A stretch of 64,000 nt of DNA from Salvator merianae (taxonomy: Eukaryota > Chordata > Lepidosauria > Squamata > Teiidae). The notes under the pieces were generated by a model that was not told the DNA's origin, did no database searches, and saw only the letters and a program-made list of their open reading frames with translations. Location of the stretch: positions 8,152,056-8,216,055 of the forward strand of contig QVOM02000126.1 in the NCBI GenBank assembly GCA_003586115.2, read 5' to 3'. Each line of letters opens with the position of its first letter. Position 1 is the stretch's first letter. This document shows positions 1 to 9,754 of this stretch, in pieces. Made by a program: the position numbers and the translations under genes.

Positions 1-701
1 CTCTCAACCCCATCAACCAGATCATTTATAAGAATGTTGAACATTTCCTCTGAAGTCTCTCCATTTCTGTCAGCCCAGAGGAGACACGTTTACTTAGCTG
101 GGAGCAAAGCCAAAATGGCAACGGAAGAGAAGATGCTTCCAACACCATCCCTGAAAAAGGTATAGCGAACAGCTCCAGGGAGATGTGCCATTCCCCACAC
201 CTCTGATCAACCTTCAAGGTGAAAGAACCCATCAACAAAGTGACAGTCCATTTTCCTTCACATTTTCTAACCCAAAGGTGGATTCGCTGAAGCTTAATTC
301 TTGACAGATATGCTGTCGAGTCAGTCCTACCTCTGAAATCTTACCATGCCCTTTATCCTTTCCCTCTTCCATGTAATTATTGTGACTGCTAATTGCTAGG
401 AGTTAAAGGATAAACTCTTTAATGCCCCTGTGGGCCTGTCATTAGTATATTAGGTCTGCCAAGCTGGATGGTTGCTGGGTTGCAGAAGGTGGCTTTTTAT
501 AGATGCTTGATCTTGGGAGCCTGAATGTGTTCCCATTGGTTTTGACTGAGGTCAAATTAGCAAAACTTGCCGTGTAATCCCAACCACATATAGTGGAAAC
601 CCTTCCTGCTCCAGGTGAGTCTCATCTTTAAGGAATCAAATTTGCTCTCTGAGGGTCAGATTCCCACTGCCCTGAGGATCTATCAATTAAGCACTCTGAG
701 A
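1..701. other. unassigned sequence upstream of the Penelope-like repeat
   Basis: I recognise no gene or named repeat here. The part next to 702 may be the continuation of the Penelope-like element, because it runs directly into the left inverted arm without a visible boundary. Open frames are short and have no domain. Confidence 0.4.
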
Positions 702-979
702 AATCTCATTTGTAGCAGTTTGGGGGCTGTTGTGCCGTGTTCCATAGCTCTTCTGAGAACCTAAGCTTTCGGACATAGCTACAACGTCCATCTTCAGAGG
801 ATTTAACTTCTGGAAGAGTCAAAAATAACTAATGGTGTGCTGGATCTTGTCACTGTTCTTGGCTCTTCCAGAAGTCAAATCCTCTGAAGATGGATATCGT
901 AGCTATATCTGGAAGCTTAGGTTCTCAAAAGAACTATGGAACATGGCACAACAGCCCAAAAACTGCTACAAATGAGATT
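702..979. mobile_element. Penelope-like element fragment with inverted terminal arms
   Basis: Two arms of about 118 bp (702-821 and 861-979) are near-perfect reverse complements around a spacer of about 40 bp. Each arm reads, in its sense direction, TCCTCTGAAGATGGA followed later by GGAACA(C/T)GGCACAACAGCCC and GCTACAAATGAGATT. From memory this resembles the terminal repeat of squamate Penelope-like retroelements, which can be arranged as inverted pseudo-LTRs. A hammerhead-like core is visible: CTGAAGA at 791-797 on the minus strand, a GGAC/GTCC stem (771-774 with 786-789), then GAAA. In the right arm the core is CTGAAGA at 884-890 but GAAA has become GGAA. No reverse transcriptase is present. 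Confidence 0.6.
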
Positions 980-1865
980 GAAACTGGTCGTGAAAGCCTA
1001 CATTTTACCACTCTGAGAAACCGGACTATAGCTGCATCCACACAAGGACAAAAACTCATAATTATTTTGTAATTGCAACCTGATTTGCCGGACATGATCA
1101 CGGTGCTCCCAATACAGTCTCAGAATATAGACCCGATTTACTAGGTTATCATTTTTCCTGCAACATTAACTATGGTAGCGCAAAATTCCGTTATTCCATC
1201 ATTGCAGCTCCATCTAGATTACTGCACGAGAAGTAAGTGAGAATTAGGTGTGAGCTGTTGCTATCTGGAAAAACTTCATGTGATACCATTGGTCACCTGT
1301 ATGGCATTATGGGAGAATTAGATCACATGGAAAGAAAATCTCGCAGCTGTGACATCACTCTGGTGCTGCGGCAAATGCTAAAATGAGGAGTACTGATCTA
1401 ATGTCTAGACAATGTGTGATAAGTCCATATGTGGTTTATACCGATAAATTGTGGAATAAGTGAGCGATATCTGGAGGTTGCCTTAGCACTGCAATTATGT
1501 AAATATACCTGTATATATTTCTTTTTTTCAAATCAGTTGAAATATGAACATAAAACAGCAAATATAGTATCACAAGAAGCAACATAAAATCTAGACAACA
1601 TTAAAAGGAACAGCACCAGCAAAACTGCAACTGTGCAAAACCAATTATTGCAAGAAAACTGCAGACATGCTTATAGTTCATAAGACAGATGGTCTCTAAT
1701 GAGCCAAAGAATATATTTCAATACCAAAAAACACACAAAAAACAACAGTCTGCAGAAGTGGTGACTGAAGCTCAGAGCCAATAATTATAGCTTGTGTCAA
1801 TCAGTATAGTAACTGGGTGGTCCCCCGTTCCCTGCTGGCTTCCTACCTGTATAAGTACTTATATA
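980..1865. other. AT-rich unassigned sequence
   Basis: No recognised repeat or gene. The first part (980-1075) probably continues the Penelope-like terminal repeat, since it includes GTCGTGAAAGCCTAC, similar to the end of that family. The rest is AT-rich with short poly-A/T runs and no long open frame. Confidence 0.4.
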
Positions 1866-2240
1866 CTTATATATTTATATGTTTCTTTGTTATTTATTCC
1901 ATTTCTATGCTGGCCCATATCCGAAGGTCTCTGAGCAATTTTAGATTTACAACAATAAAAGCAAAATATAAAAGGGACACATTAAAAAACAATAACAGTG
2001 CCTGAAAGAGGGGAGCAAAAGCTGTTCCTCAGCCAAAGGCCAGGGTAAATAGATGTGTCTTCACAGATTTCCTTAATCTATGAAATAAGGGTGTCTGATA
2101 GGGGGGCTACCACAGAGAAGACCCTCTCCTGAGTCCCTACCGTCTTAACTACTGAAGGTGGTGGTACAACCAGGAGGGCCTCCCCTGCAGATCTTAAGGC
2201 TTATGAAAGTCAAAGTTACATTGAGACAGTATAAACTGAT
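1866..2240 (-). mobile_element. L2-like LINE 3' fragment
   Basis: On the plus strand it runs from an AT-rich tail (TTATTTATTCCATTTCTATG) through CGAAGGTCTCTGAGCA and AGCCAAAGGCCAGGGTAAATAG to GGTACAACCAGGAGGGCC. The same order recurs at 34929 and 41072. Read on the minus strand, these copies encode the C-terminal end of ORF2 and then the 3' UTR. Confidence 0.6.
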
Positions 2241-2339
2241 GCAGGTGAGTGCCAGGCCATTTACCAGCATGCAGTCACGCCTTACACCCAACTGGGGGAT
2301 ACAAGAAAGGGTCCCTTTGCCAAAAGTGGGATAAACAGC

Positions 2340-2717
2340 TCTGAGGGTACCTCTTTGCTCCTTACTGCTTCTCTTTGCTTACTGCCAATAGAATTTAGAC
2401 TCAATCTCCGGGCTTTTGGAGCTTCTGGAGGCCATTCTAGTGGTGTACCTTGTTGCGCTGTCCAAATGGGTCCCCTGTGGTATAACAGACCATGGAGGCA
2501 TGCCGTCTGCATGCCTCTGTGGTCCAGTGTATCACATCATTAGGGCCCTAGTACATCATTAGACCTCGGTTGACCAGAGGAGGACGCCTTTTAGGATGCC
2601 CTGTGTGGCTAGAGCATGCTAGGAGGGGGCAGGGCCTCTAATATTCTGCACTAATGTGTGCGTGGCAGAGGCCTAGACTGGGCATGGTCTGGTCTACTGT
2701 TCAGTGCAGAAAGGCCC
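2340..2717. mobile_element. PIF/Harbinger-like MITE (family H-A), left end uncertain
   Basis: The right end GTGCAGAAAGGCCC is followed by TAA, the expected 3-bp target site. The interior (GGTCCCCTGTGG.. CATGGAGGCATGC.. GCCTCTGTGGTCCAG) matches the element at 11898-12429. The left terminus could not be placed securely. Confidence 0.5.
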
Positions 2718-2739
2718 TAAAAGTCAGCTACTGGGAAAA

Positions 2740-2885
2740 TGTGAGGAAGGCTCTTTATCTGCACTCATGTTCTGCTGACAAACCTCCACATGAAACCGGG
2801 TTACTGCTGTGAAAACACAGTGCTGGACTAGATAGGCCGCTGAATTGATCCAATAGGGATTTCATCTACTCTTCTTTTAAAAGTT
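2740..2885 (+). mobile_element. CR1 LINE 3' tail fragment, old
   Basis: Contains GTGCTGGACTAGATAGGCC followed by TGATCCAATAGGG, a diverged form of the CR1 3' UTR motif GATGCTGGACTAGATGGGCC..GATCCAGCAGGG seen many times in this window. The (TTATGTTC) tail is lost. Confidence 0.5.
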
Positions 2886-2899
2886 CACAATAGGAAAAT

Positions 2900-2973
2900 C
2901 TAGGGCTCTTTCTGAGGTGGCAGGCTCCTATTCCGGAATTTAATCCAGAATAAGGCTCAGTGCGGAAAGAGCC
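2900..2973. mobile_element. truncated palindromic MITE (family H-C)
   Basis: It keeps a left end GGGCTCTTTCTG and the whole right arm (GGCAGGCTCCTATTCCGGAA..GTGCGGAAAGAGCCC). The rest of the left arm is deleted compared with the full copy at 37715-37894. Confidence 0.6.
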
Positions 2974-3633
2974 CAAGGCTACCATACGGAACAGAGGACA
3001 GGAGTGCTACACCTTTAACAGTTGCACACAAGAGGCAATTTCAGCTGGTATAGCTTGTAATGCAGGCAGGATCTGCTGAGATTGCCTCTTATCATTAAAG
3101 ATGTAGTAGTCTTAACCTCTGTCATTGGTGTGTAACTACCAGGCAGCAAGCCTGAATTTTTGCTGGGAGCCCAGGAAGCTAAGGGGGATGTTTTGCAGTG
3201 TCTGTCTGGCTGCTGTTCTTGGTGTTCATATATTATTGCAGCCATGCTTTTGGTCTCCGTCTGCACCATGTAAGAGCCCCGCCTTGATTTCCTGGCCTAT
3301 TCCACTATAGGTATTTCCTTAACCTGGTAGAAGCCCTAGACCCAGTAGAAGGACACTCAAGTCTTTTTGAACAGCTGAGTAAATCGCACTTCCCTCGATG
3401 TGAATTCCAGGCCCTGTTTTGTGTCAGTTTGGCGCAGTAAGGATGGAGACTGTTTGCTTTTGTCCACACTTTCTTCCCAGGCCCTCAAGGTGTGAATAAA
3501 CCCAGACATAAGTCCCTTTGAGCTCTGAGGCTCGTTTGCCAAGAAGGTGAGGAAGGGGGTTCAGCTTTAGCTCACACTGCTGTCAGTGGGAAAATACAGC
3601 CGAGAGCTAAAAAGCTCCACTGGTTGAAAGAGA
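2974..3633. other. unassigned sequence
   Basis: Nothing recognised. Short open frames at 3015-3269, 3125-3310 and 3357-3542 have no domain, no repeat family I know and no splice context that makes them convincing exons. Confidence 0.35.
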
Positions 3634-3975
3634 GCTTATTTATTTATTACATTTGTATCTCATCCCAGGGCAGGTCACAATATATGATAAATCAGACATC
3701 AATACAAACTTTAAAATATATATCGCCCAACCTTTGTCTCTCCCTCTGGCACGACTACCTTCAGAGGGACAAGGAATCAAAGGCTCAGGTGAAGAGGTAC
3801 ACTTTAACCAGGTGTGAAAAACCATATAAAGCTGGCGCCTGGCATACCTCCACTGGGAGGCTATTCCAAAGCTGGGGGGGCCACCACAGAGAAGGTCCTT
3901 TCACATGCCGCAACCTCTTGCACCTCTGAAGGTGGCGGAACCGCAAGAAAACCCTCACTTTCTGAACTGTGCCTG
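3634..3975 (-). mobile_element. L2-like LINE 3' fragment
   Basis: It starts with TTATTTATTTATTACATTTG and CATCCCAGGGCAGGTCACAA, then continues with AAGGCTCAGGTGAAGAGGTACAC and GGCCACCACAGAGAAGG. This is the same arrangement as at 51279. The minus strand carries decayed ORF2 C-terminal codons. Confidence 0.6.
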
Positions 3976-4310
3976 TAATGCTATTCTTGCTTTCTTAGAA
4001 ACCAGCAGTAGACCTTCTTAGGACTACATTTGGATCTTCGCCAGGGTGGATTTTTTTTCTAAATAAAAATCAATTTAAAAGAAAGGAGGAACAACAACCA
4101 TCCATACTGCGTGGCTTGAGTCAGAGGCTGCATCTGCACTTCAGCAGTACAGGGCACCAAGGTGGCAAAACCTGCTCCTGCCCTTGGGATCGGGCATAGA
4201 ACATCTTGCCTCTCCCAAAAGAAACGGGGAGGGCATGTAACAAGTTCCTGGAAGTTGCAACCAACCTGATGTTTCAGGAGCCTCACCGGACACCCAGTAA
4301 GACAAAATCA
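3976..4310. other. unassigned sequence
   Basis: No repeat or gene recognised. Minus-strand open frames at 4059-4286 and 4141-4335 overlap one another in different frames and show no domain. Confidence 0.35.
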
Positions 4311-4402
4311 CGCTTGGGCCTGCTGTAGTTTGCACTAGCGTGTGGATGGCATGTCCCTATTCCGAGATATAATCTGGAATAAGGCCCAGTCCGAAAGGAC
4401 CT
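4311..4402. mobile_element. half palindromic MITE (family H-C)
   Basis: Only the right arm remains: GTTTGCACTAGCGTGTGGATGG, CCCTATTCCGAGATATAAT, GGAATAAGGCCCAGTCCG, AAAGGACC, followed by TAA. This equals the right half of 37715-37894. Confidence 0.55.
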
Positions 4403-5600
4403 AAGTTTCATGTGGAAAGTTTGTGTCCTAATTTTAAAGGCAACTGTTTGCAAACACGTTTTACTGATGTCAAACAAATGCTTCACCCAAGTCAGTATTA
4501 ATTTGGCACACAGAGCACAAATCCAACTAGATGTGGAGCATCAGCCTTGGCCAAGCTAAAATCTGTGATTCATCTTCTGGGACCATTTCTGTTTTCTTGG
4601 GCAATATTCAGATTTACAATTTATGACACTAATTCCACCACCACCCCATCTTAAGCCAGCATTATTTCAGATCCACATGTGTGTTTTCTCTGGAAGAAGA
4701 ACTCCACACCATGCTATGGACTTTGGCCACATTCCAAGACAGAGCTAAGCCTCTTCAAGGCTGCTGAATTCACCCATCCTAAGCTCACTTAATTCCACTT
4801 CAGACTGTAGCCTTTGCTTAAAATGCCCCAAGTGTGACACGTGGTCCACATTCATCTTCCAGCTGAAGCAAGCCCTAACACGCAGCTCAAAATTCAGAAC
4901 TCGCTCGTATGCCCAGAGGACTTCCTTGCAGGAAACACCTGTAACGATTCAGGGCCATTATGCAATGCCTTGTCCAAGACCCAGAGAATTTTCTATTTAC
5001 AGTGCAATAAAGCTGAAAATTGCTTCAGAGGGAAGATGAAGACTTTTCTGAGCAGAGAGACTAATAGTTTTGTGTGGGAATGGAACACCATTCCCAAGAG
5101 TCTTTTTAAATCAGAGTATTCGAGGGGTTTGTTCCATTAACTCCTTTCAATTAGAGTGACTCATGAGATAACTTCTATGTGCTCCCTGGGCCGGAACCTT
5201 TCTGCTTCCAAAATATTGCACGATCTAGGCAGTTCATCAGTTCTCTTTTTAAAGCGTTCTACAGCTATAATAACTAAACAGTTGCCAAATTCAAATCCAA
5301 GTTGCCTGCAACCAAGAAGAAAATCATAGCAGCATCAGAATTCCAGCCAATACCTTCTTCCATGCACTTTTTGTTTTGGAAAGAAACTGTCAGCATGCTA
5401 CCCAGTAGTGACAGGGACAGACAAGAAGACGTCTCACCTGTGATCTCTCCAGAGTACATTTTGCTGCAGATCAAAATTCACTTTGGAGAGAACAAAGCCT
5501 GCAGTCACAGCCTCGGCCACTTGGGGTCCATGGCTCACACTGCCGATGGTTGGTTTCATTATGGCTGAGGCATATTGTGAGGTTTTCCACATTTACTTTA
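4403..5600. other. 1.2 kb of unassigned sequence
   Basis: I found no known repeat and no convincing gene. The open frames at 4841-5140 (99 codons) and 5302-5568 have no recognisable domain or start context. It could be unique DNA or very old repeats. Confidence 0.35.
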
Positions 5601-6062
5601 GGTGGACCTGTTCACATGTACACTCTAGTGAGCGATTGGACACTCACTAGGGAGGTTCTTCTGCATTTCATGGTGGCCCAACCAATCAGGAGCGTCTGCA
5701 AATGCTCCCAATCGCTACTAGATGTGGAGCACAAAACTGTGCTCCATAGCTGTTCTGGGAGTAGTTCAACTGCTCCCGATACGCTGCATTCACACCTACT
5801 TCCAGATGCAAACGCTGCAATCCGTGATGCAGTGCGGCCGCAGCTGCGGCTGTGCAATTGCGCAGCATCACCCCAGTCACTGTGGCAGTGGCCAGACATT
5901 TCCCTGGCCACTGTCATGGTGGGCAGCCAGCATTCACACTGCGACCGCTAGAAGCCCATTTCCGGGATGTTCCAGCCCTCGCAGTGTGGACAGCAGGCAT
6001 ACCGCAGGGACTGTTTCATCATGGAATGTTCAGAATCAAACATTACATAGTGGAAAGTGCAA
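5601..6062. mobile_element. PIF/Harbinger-like MITE (family H-D), reverse orientation
   Basis: It begins after TTA with GGTGGACCTGTTCACA and CTAGTGAGC, and ends near TAGTGGAAAGTGC. The interior TGCTCCCAATCGCTACTAGA, GTGGAGCACAAA, GCATTCACACC and TTCACACTGCGACCGC matches 12494-13024 and 34484-34883. Overlapping open frames (5550-5951, 5612-5917, 5722-6108) are by-products of the GC-rich repeat. Confidence 0.55.
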
Positions 6063-6079
6063 CCTCCCCCCCCCCCGAT

Positions 6080-7126
6080 CATCTGGAGCAGTCTGCCTCC
6101 TGATCTAGTCCATGAGTCCTGAAACAAGACTGGCCACATTTGGATAGCTGTTCTGGGACAGCGTCCACACCAGTTCCAAAGATTCCTGGCCTTCAACCCC
6201 TGTGGGACCCATTTTGGCAGCATGCTAAACCAGAACATGGAGGCATTTGCCGTGTTTGCAAACCTTCATGATCTGGTTCAGCTGTCAGTAGTCCATTGGT
6301 AGACCTTTTTTTAAAAAATGCAATGGTATCCCATGCTAGGTGGTCATTTTGGGCCACCTACTTTGGTCTACTTTCTGTCCAATGGGCAGAAAACCTTCAG
6401 AAAAAGGTGCAAAAAATGCAGAAAAGGGCAACCAGAATGATCCAAGGGCCGGAAAACCTCCCTTACGCAATCAGAATGCAATGTCTAGACCTCTTCAGCC
6501 TTGAAAGACAGCATTTAAAAGGGGAACCCATTGAAGTAAATAAAATCATGCACAGTGTGAAAAAGGTGAATCGGGAAAAATTATTTTGTCCATCGCACGA
6601 CACTAGAACCAGGGGGCTCTCTATGAAGCTCATGGACAAGAGAGTTAGGACTGAGAAGGGGAAGTGTGTTTTACCCAGAGGGTCATTGGTCAATGGAATT
6701 TACTACCAGAAGAGGTGGTGACAGCAATCAGCCTGGATAGCTTTAAGAACAGATTGGACAGATTCATGGAGGTCAGGTGTGACAATGGCTACTAGAGGTG
6801 ATGCCCTGATACAGCCTCCAGGTTGGAGAAACCAGCAGAATTCCTCAAAAGGCAATTTGCAGGGAGTCAATAGCAGGCAAAGGTTTTGCCTTCATCTTCT
6901 GCTTGAGGATGCCCAGAAGCAATTGGTGGGCCACTGTGTGAAACAGGATGCTGGACTAGATGGGCCGTGGCCTGATCCAGCAAGGCTCCTCTTATGTTCT
7001 TATGTTCAATGTGGGCCAAGGGTACTAGAAGGCAGCATGGCCTCCCTTGTACCACACCAGCATGCTGAAGGGAGGTCTCTGGACCCCTTTGTGAACTGGT
7101 ACAACAGTAAGTGTGGAAAGGCCCTA
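6080..7126. mobile_element. MITE related to family H-A, split by a CR1 insertion
   Basis: The left part (6080-6295) resembles H-A interior sequence (GGGACCCATTTTGGCAGCATGC, CATGGAGGCATTTGCC). The right part (7008-7126) ends GTAAGTGTGGAAAGGCCC, a typical H-type end. A CR1 lies between them. A poly-C run (6064-6077) sits at the left border, so the exact start is unclear. Confidence 0.4.
6385..7007 (+). mobile_element. CR1 LINE 3' end with broken ORF2
   Basis: A 5'-truncated CR1. The open frame ending at 6721 reads like the ORF2 C-terminus: KVQKMQKRATRMIQG, then LDLFSLERQHLKGEP and KLMDKRVRTEKGKCVL, before a frameshift ahead of the usual LLPEEVVTAISLDSFK segment. The 3' UTR follows with CCCAGAAGCAATTGGTGGGC, GATGCTGGACTAGATGGGCC and the tail CTTATGTTCTTATGTTC. 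It is an inactive retrotransposon relic, not a host gene. Confidence 0.85.
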
Positions 7127-7322
7127 TGATTATCTACCGTTCTATCTGTTATCAGACTGAAACCCTCCAACTCTCTTCAAAGCACATCAAACATGTTACA
7201 TTAGTCTAAAACTAGCGCATTGTTTTGCAGTTCACATCCACCCCTGGTGAAGTAAATAGTAAAGTAGCTCGAATATAACTATTTGGACTGTTTGACTAGA
7301 ACAAGTCTGAAAAGAAAATAAG

Positions 7323-7501
7323 GCCCTTCCTGCACTGAGCCTTATTCTGAATTATATTCTGGAATAGGAGCCTGCCATCCACATGCTAGTGCAGTCTATG
7401 GCAGGCCTCAGGCAGGGCTTGCTGTAGTCTGCACCAGCATGCAGATAGCAGGCTCCTATTCTGGAATATAATCCAGAATAAAGCCCAGTGCCGCAAGAGC
7501 C
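7323..7501. mobile_element. palindromic MITE, full length (family H-C)
   Basis: Both halves are reverse complements: GGCCCTTCCTGCACTGAGCC..GGAATAGGAGCCTGCC against GGCAGGCTCCTATTCTGG..GCCCAGTGCCGCAAGAGCC. The centre holds GGCAGGCCTCAGGCAGGGCTTGC. No clean target-site duplication could be read. Confidence 0.7.
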
Positions 7502-7523
7502 TGAGAGAATCTTTTGGCAGGAA

Positions 7524-7584
7524 CAAGGAATCCAAAGGTTGAACTAGATGACCTCCAAGGTCCCTTCAGCGCCTATGATTCTAT
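7524..7584 (+). mobile_element. CR1 LINE tail fragment (ATTCTATG type)
   Basis: GGTTGAACTAGATGACCTCC, AAGGTCCCTTC and CTATGATTCTAT are the final bases of the CR1 type seen in full at 39690-40395. Confidence 0.6.
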
Positions 7585-7636
7585 AACTTAGTAATCTGGT
7601 AATTACCTAGAGTGAAAGACTGTGTTGGACAATATC

Positions 7637-8227
7637 CACTGGCGTAGCGAGGGTGGGGCGGGTGGGGCGGAGCACCCCGGGTGGCGCGCTGTCCGGGGCG
7701 GGCGGCGCGCTCATTGCCCCGGGTGGCCCGCCCGGCGGCGGCCCGCCTGGGGTGGCCCGCCTGGGGTGGCCGCGCTCGTCGGTTTGTCGCCCGGCCTGCC
7801 AGCGTGCGTGTGGGCGGAGCCAGCGAGCGCGCATGCGTGCAGGCAGGTCCATCAAGGCCGCTGCCAGGCGGGCCGGGGCGAGGAGCGAGGCCGCCTCCGG
7901 GCGGGCCGGGGCAAGGAGCGAGGCCCCCGCCGGGTGGGCCGGGGCGAGAAGCGAGGCCCCCGCCGGGCGGGCCAGGGCGACGTGCGCGGTCCCGGGCGGG
8001 CCGGGGCGAGGAGCGAGGCCCCCGCCGGGCGGGCCGGGGTGAGGAGCGAGGCCCCCGCCGGGCGGGCCGGGGCGAGGAGCGAGGCCACTGCTGGGCAGGG
8101 CGACGAGTGGGGCATGCGCGCTCGCTGGCCCCGCCCACACGCATGCGCACTCGCTGGCCCCGCCCCTAGCCCCGGGCGTCAAAGGGTCTAGTAGCCCCGG
8201 GTGGCAAAGCGGCTGGCTACGCTACTG
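7637..8227. mobile_element. GC-rich non-autonomous hAT element with perfect TSD
   Basis: The ends are CACTGGCGTAGCGAGG and GGCTGGCTACGCTACTG, inverted repeats close to the CAGTGGCGTAGC ends of hAT/Tip100-type elements. It is flanked by the perfect 8-bp duplication ACAATATC (7629-7636 and 8228-8235). The 591-bp body is extremely GC- and CpG-rich and contains a 33-bp minisatellite. Open frames on both strands (up to 191 codons) come from the repeat period being a multiple of three, not from a gene. Confidence 0.85.
7864..8096. repeat. 33-bp GC-rich minisatellite inside the hAT element
   Basis: About seven tandem units of the form GGGCGGGCCGGGGCGAGGAG + CGAGGCCCCCGCC. Most are 33 bp and one is about 29 bp with a diverged middle (ACGTGCGCGGTCC). 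Unit-to-unit differences are mainly single substitutions. Confidence 0.85.
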
Positions 8228-8235
8228 ACAATATC

Positions 8236-8962
8236 AAGATTATCTGATAGACACAGTGCTTAAGACTTGTGAAACTTCCAAGGGCCAACAACAAATAAAA
8301 AAGCATAAAAACAATTAAAATGTCTTAAGCTTAATTTGTCTGAGCTGCATGATTTTATAAACATTTTTATTACAACGCACCAGAAAATGTTGTAGCGTAA
8401 ATGTTTATTTGATTACATGTTTAATCAGCAAATAGCAAACAAGTAAAATCTGATTTTGGGAAATATCCATTGAAAATTTGTTTTGTGTCTCTTTTTCATT
8501 ATAAAAGGCACAGCTGACATTTTCGAATTTCCCCAAAGCTCATCTGTAGTTGGGAGTACTAACAAGCCACAACAGTGTTTTTTTATCCCATGGTTGAACC
8601 TATGGTAATATATTATACATTTCAGTTTTTAAAATATGTGCTCCCCCTTAGAGCTTATTCCAAAAAGGGCAAGATAATGTTCAAAAATGACGCTGACATT
8701 TGCAAAACTTGTCACCAGTTCTTCAGCTATTTGTCCTCTCTTCCCTTCTGCTACGGACTTTGTCATAGATCCATGACAACAGAAATTCATCTGCCAATAA
8801 AAGCCTGCGATCAGATGGATCTGTGTCCATTAATGCTTTTGCACCAGAAGTGAATCCATCACTAGAGATACTCCATCACTGGGGAAACAAAACCTTTCAT
8901 TTAGTGTGGGAAATGCTACTTGCCATCTGCCCAGCTTAATGAGAAGTTTATCTATCATAGAA
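8236..8962. other. unassigned AT-rich sequence
   Basis: No recognised repeat. The open frame at 8575-8853 (92 codons, beginning MFFYPMVEPMVIYY) has no known domain. It may be unique intergenic DNA. Confidence 0.35.
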
Positions 8963-9320
8963 TAGGGATGAACATGGGGGAAAAAATCATTTTCCCCCCC
9001 ATGTTTCCCAATTAGTTTTTGAAATGAAAATCTGCATTTTCACTTCGTCAGTGAATTTCATTGTCAAAAAATGCAATTTTTGCATTCATTTTCATATTTT
9101 TCGCAATGTTTTCCCATTGAAAATACCATTTTCATGGTTTAAACACAGCGAAAAATATGAACATTCGATTAATTTCATTTTCAAGAAAGAAGTAGGCTTT
9201 TTCGTTTTCAATTGAAAACTGTAAATGCAAAAGAAGTCATTTTTGTTTTGATGTGAAAAATTTGGGAAACCAAAATTTCATATGAATTTTTGAATATGAA
9301 TCGAAATTTGCACAACTCTA
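8963..9320. mobile_element. AT-rich hAT MITE with TSD
   Basis: Starts TAGGGATGAACATG and ends TTTGCACAACTCTA. The flanks TCATAGAA (8955-8962) and TCACAGAA (9321-9328) match at 7 of 8 positions. The interior is rich in AAAAT and GAAAA motifs on both strands. Confidence 0.75.
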
Positions 9321-9344
9321 TCACAGAATAAAACAATTGTGTGC

Positions 9345-9680
9345 TAGAGATGTGTGTGAACTAAAATTGTGTATTCGATTCACCATCAAAACAAGCACGT
9401 AATTGTTCGGTTCAACTTTTTTTTGTGTTCTATTTCAAACTGGTTTGAAAACAAGAAAGACTTTTTTTTCCCACTGGAATAAAGCCCTTTTCAAGAGGAA
9501 AAACACAGTGAATGCAAACTGTTTGATTGAATAGTTCATGTTTGCAAGTGGAAGACTGGTTTGGGTTGATCAAATTTTTGGATATTCGAACAACTGTATG
9601 TTCAGTTCAATGTGAACATCTGCAAACTAGCTGATTCGCTGCAAACTGCCAACCAATCAAACCAGTTCAGCACATCTCTA
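9345..9680. mobile_element. AT-rich hAT MITE, second copy
   Basis: Starts TAGAGATGTGTGTGAAC and ends GTTCAGCACATCTCTA, an inverted pair. The interior contains TTTCAAACTGGTTTGAAA, a near-palindrome. The flanking 8-mers (TTGTGTGC and CTGCATGC) match only weakly, so the TSD has decayed. Confidence 0.7.
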
Positions 9681-9754
9681 CTGCATGCACAAATTGTTGC
9701 CGGCATTCAGACTAACTGGATATCGTCCATACCAATTTGGTATGCGTGCATATT

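Noticed and set aside
5550..6108. A cluster of 100-133-codon frames on both strands
   Set aside because: They lie across an H-D MITE and overlap one another in all phases.
6296..6721. A 141-codon frame that could be taken for a host gene
   Set aside because: The residues match the CR1 ORF2 C-terminus, and the locus has the CR1 3' UTR and tail.
7581..8191. Several overlapping frames of about 190 codons on both strands, rich in Pro, Gly, Arg and Ala
   Set aside because: They fall inside a mobile GC-rich hAT element, and the 33-bp repeat (a multiple of three) keeps all frames open. Composition, not coding, explains them.
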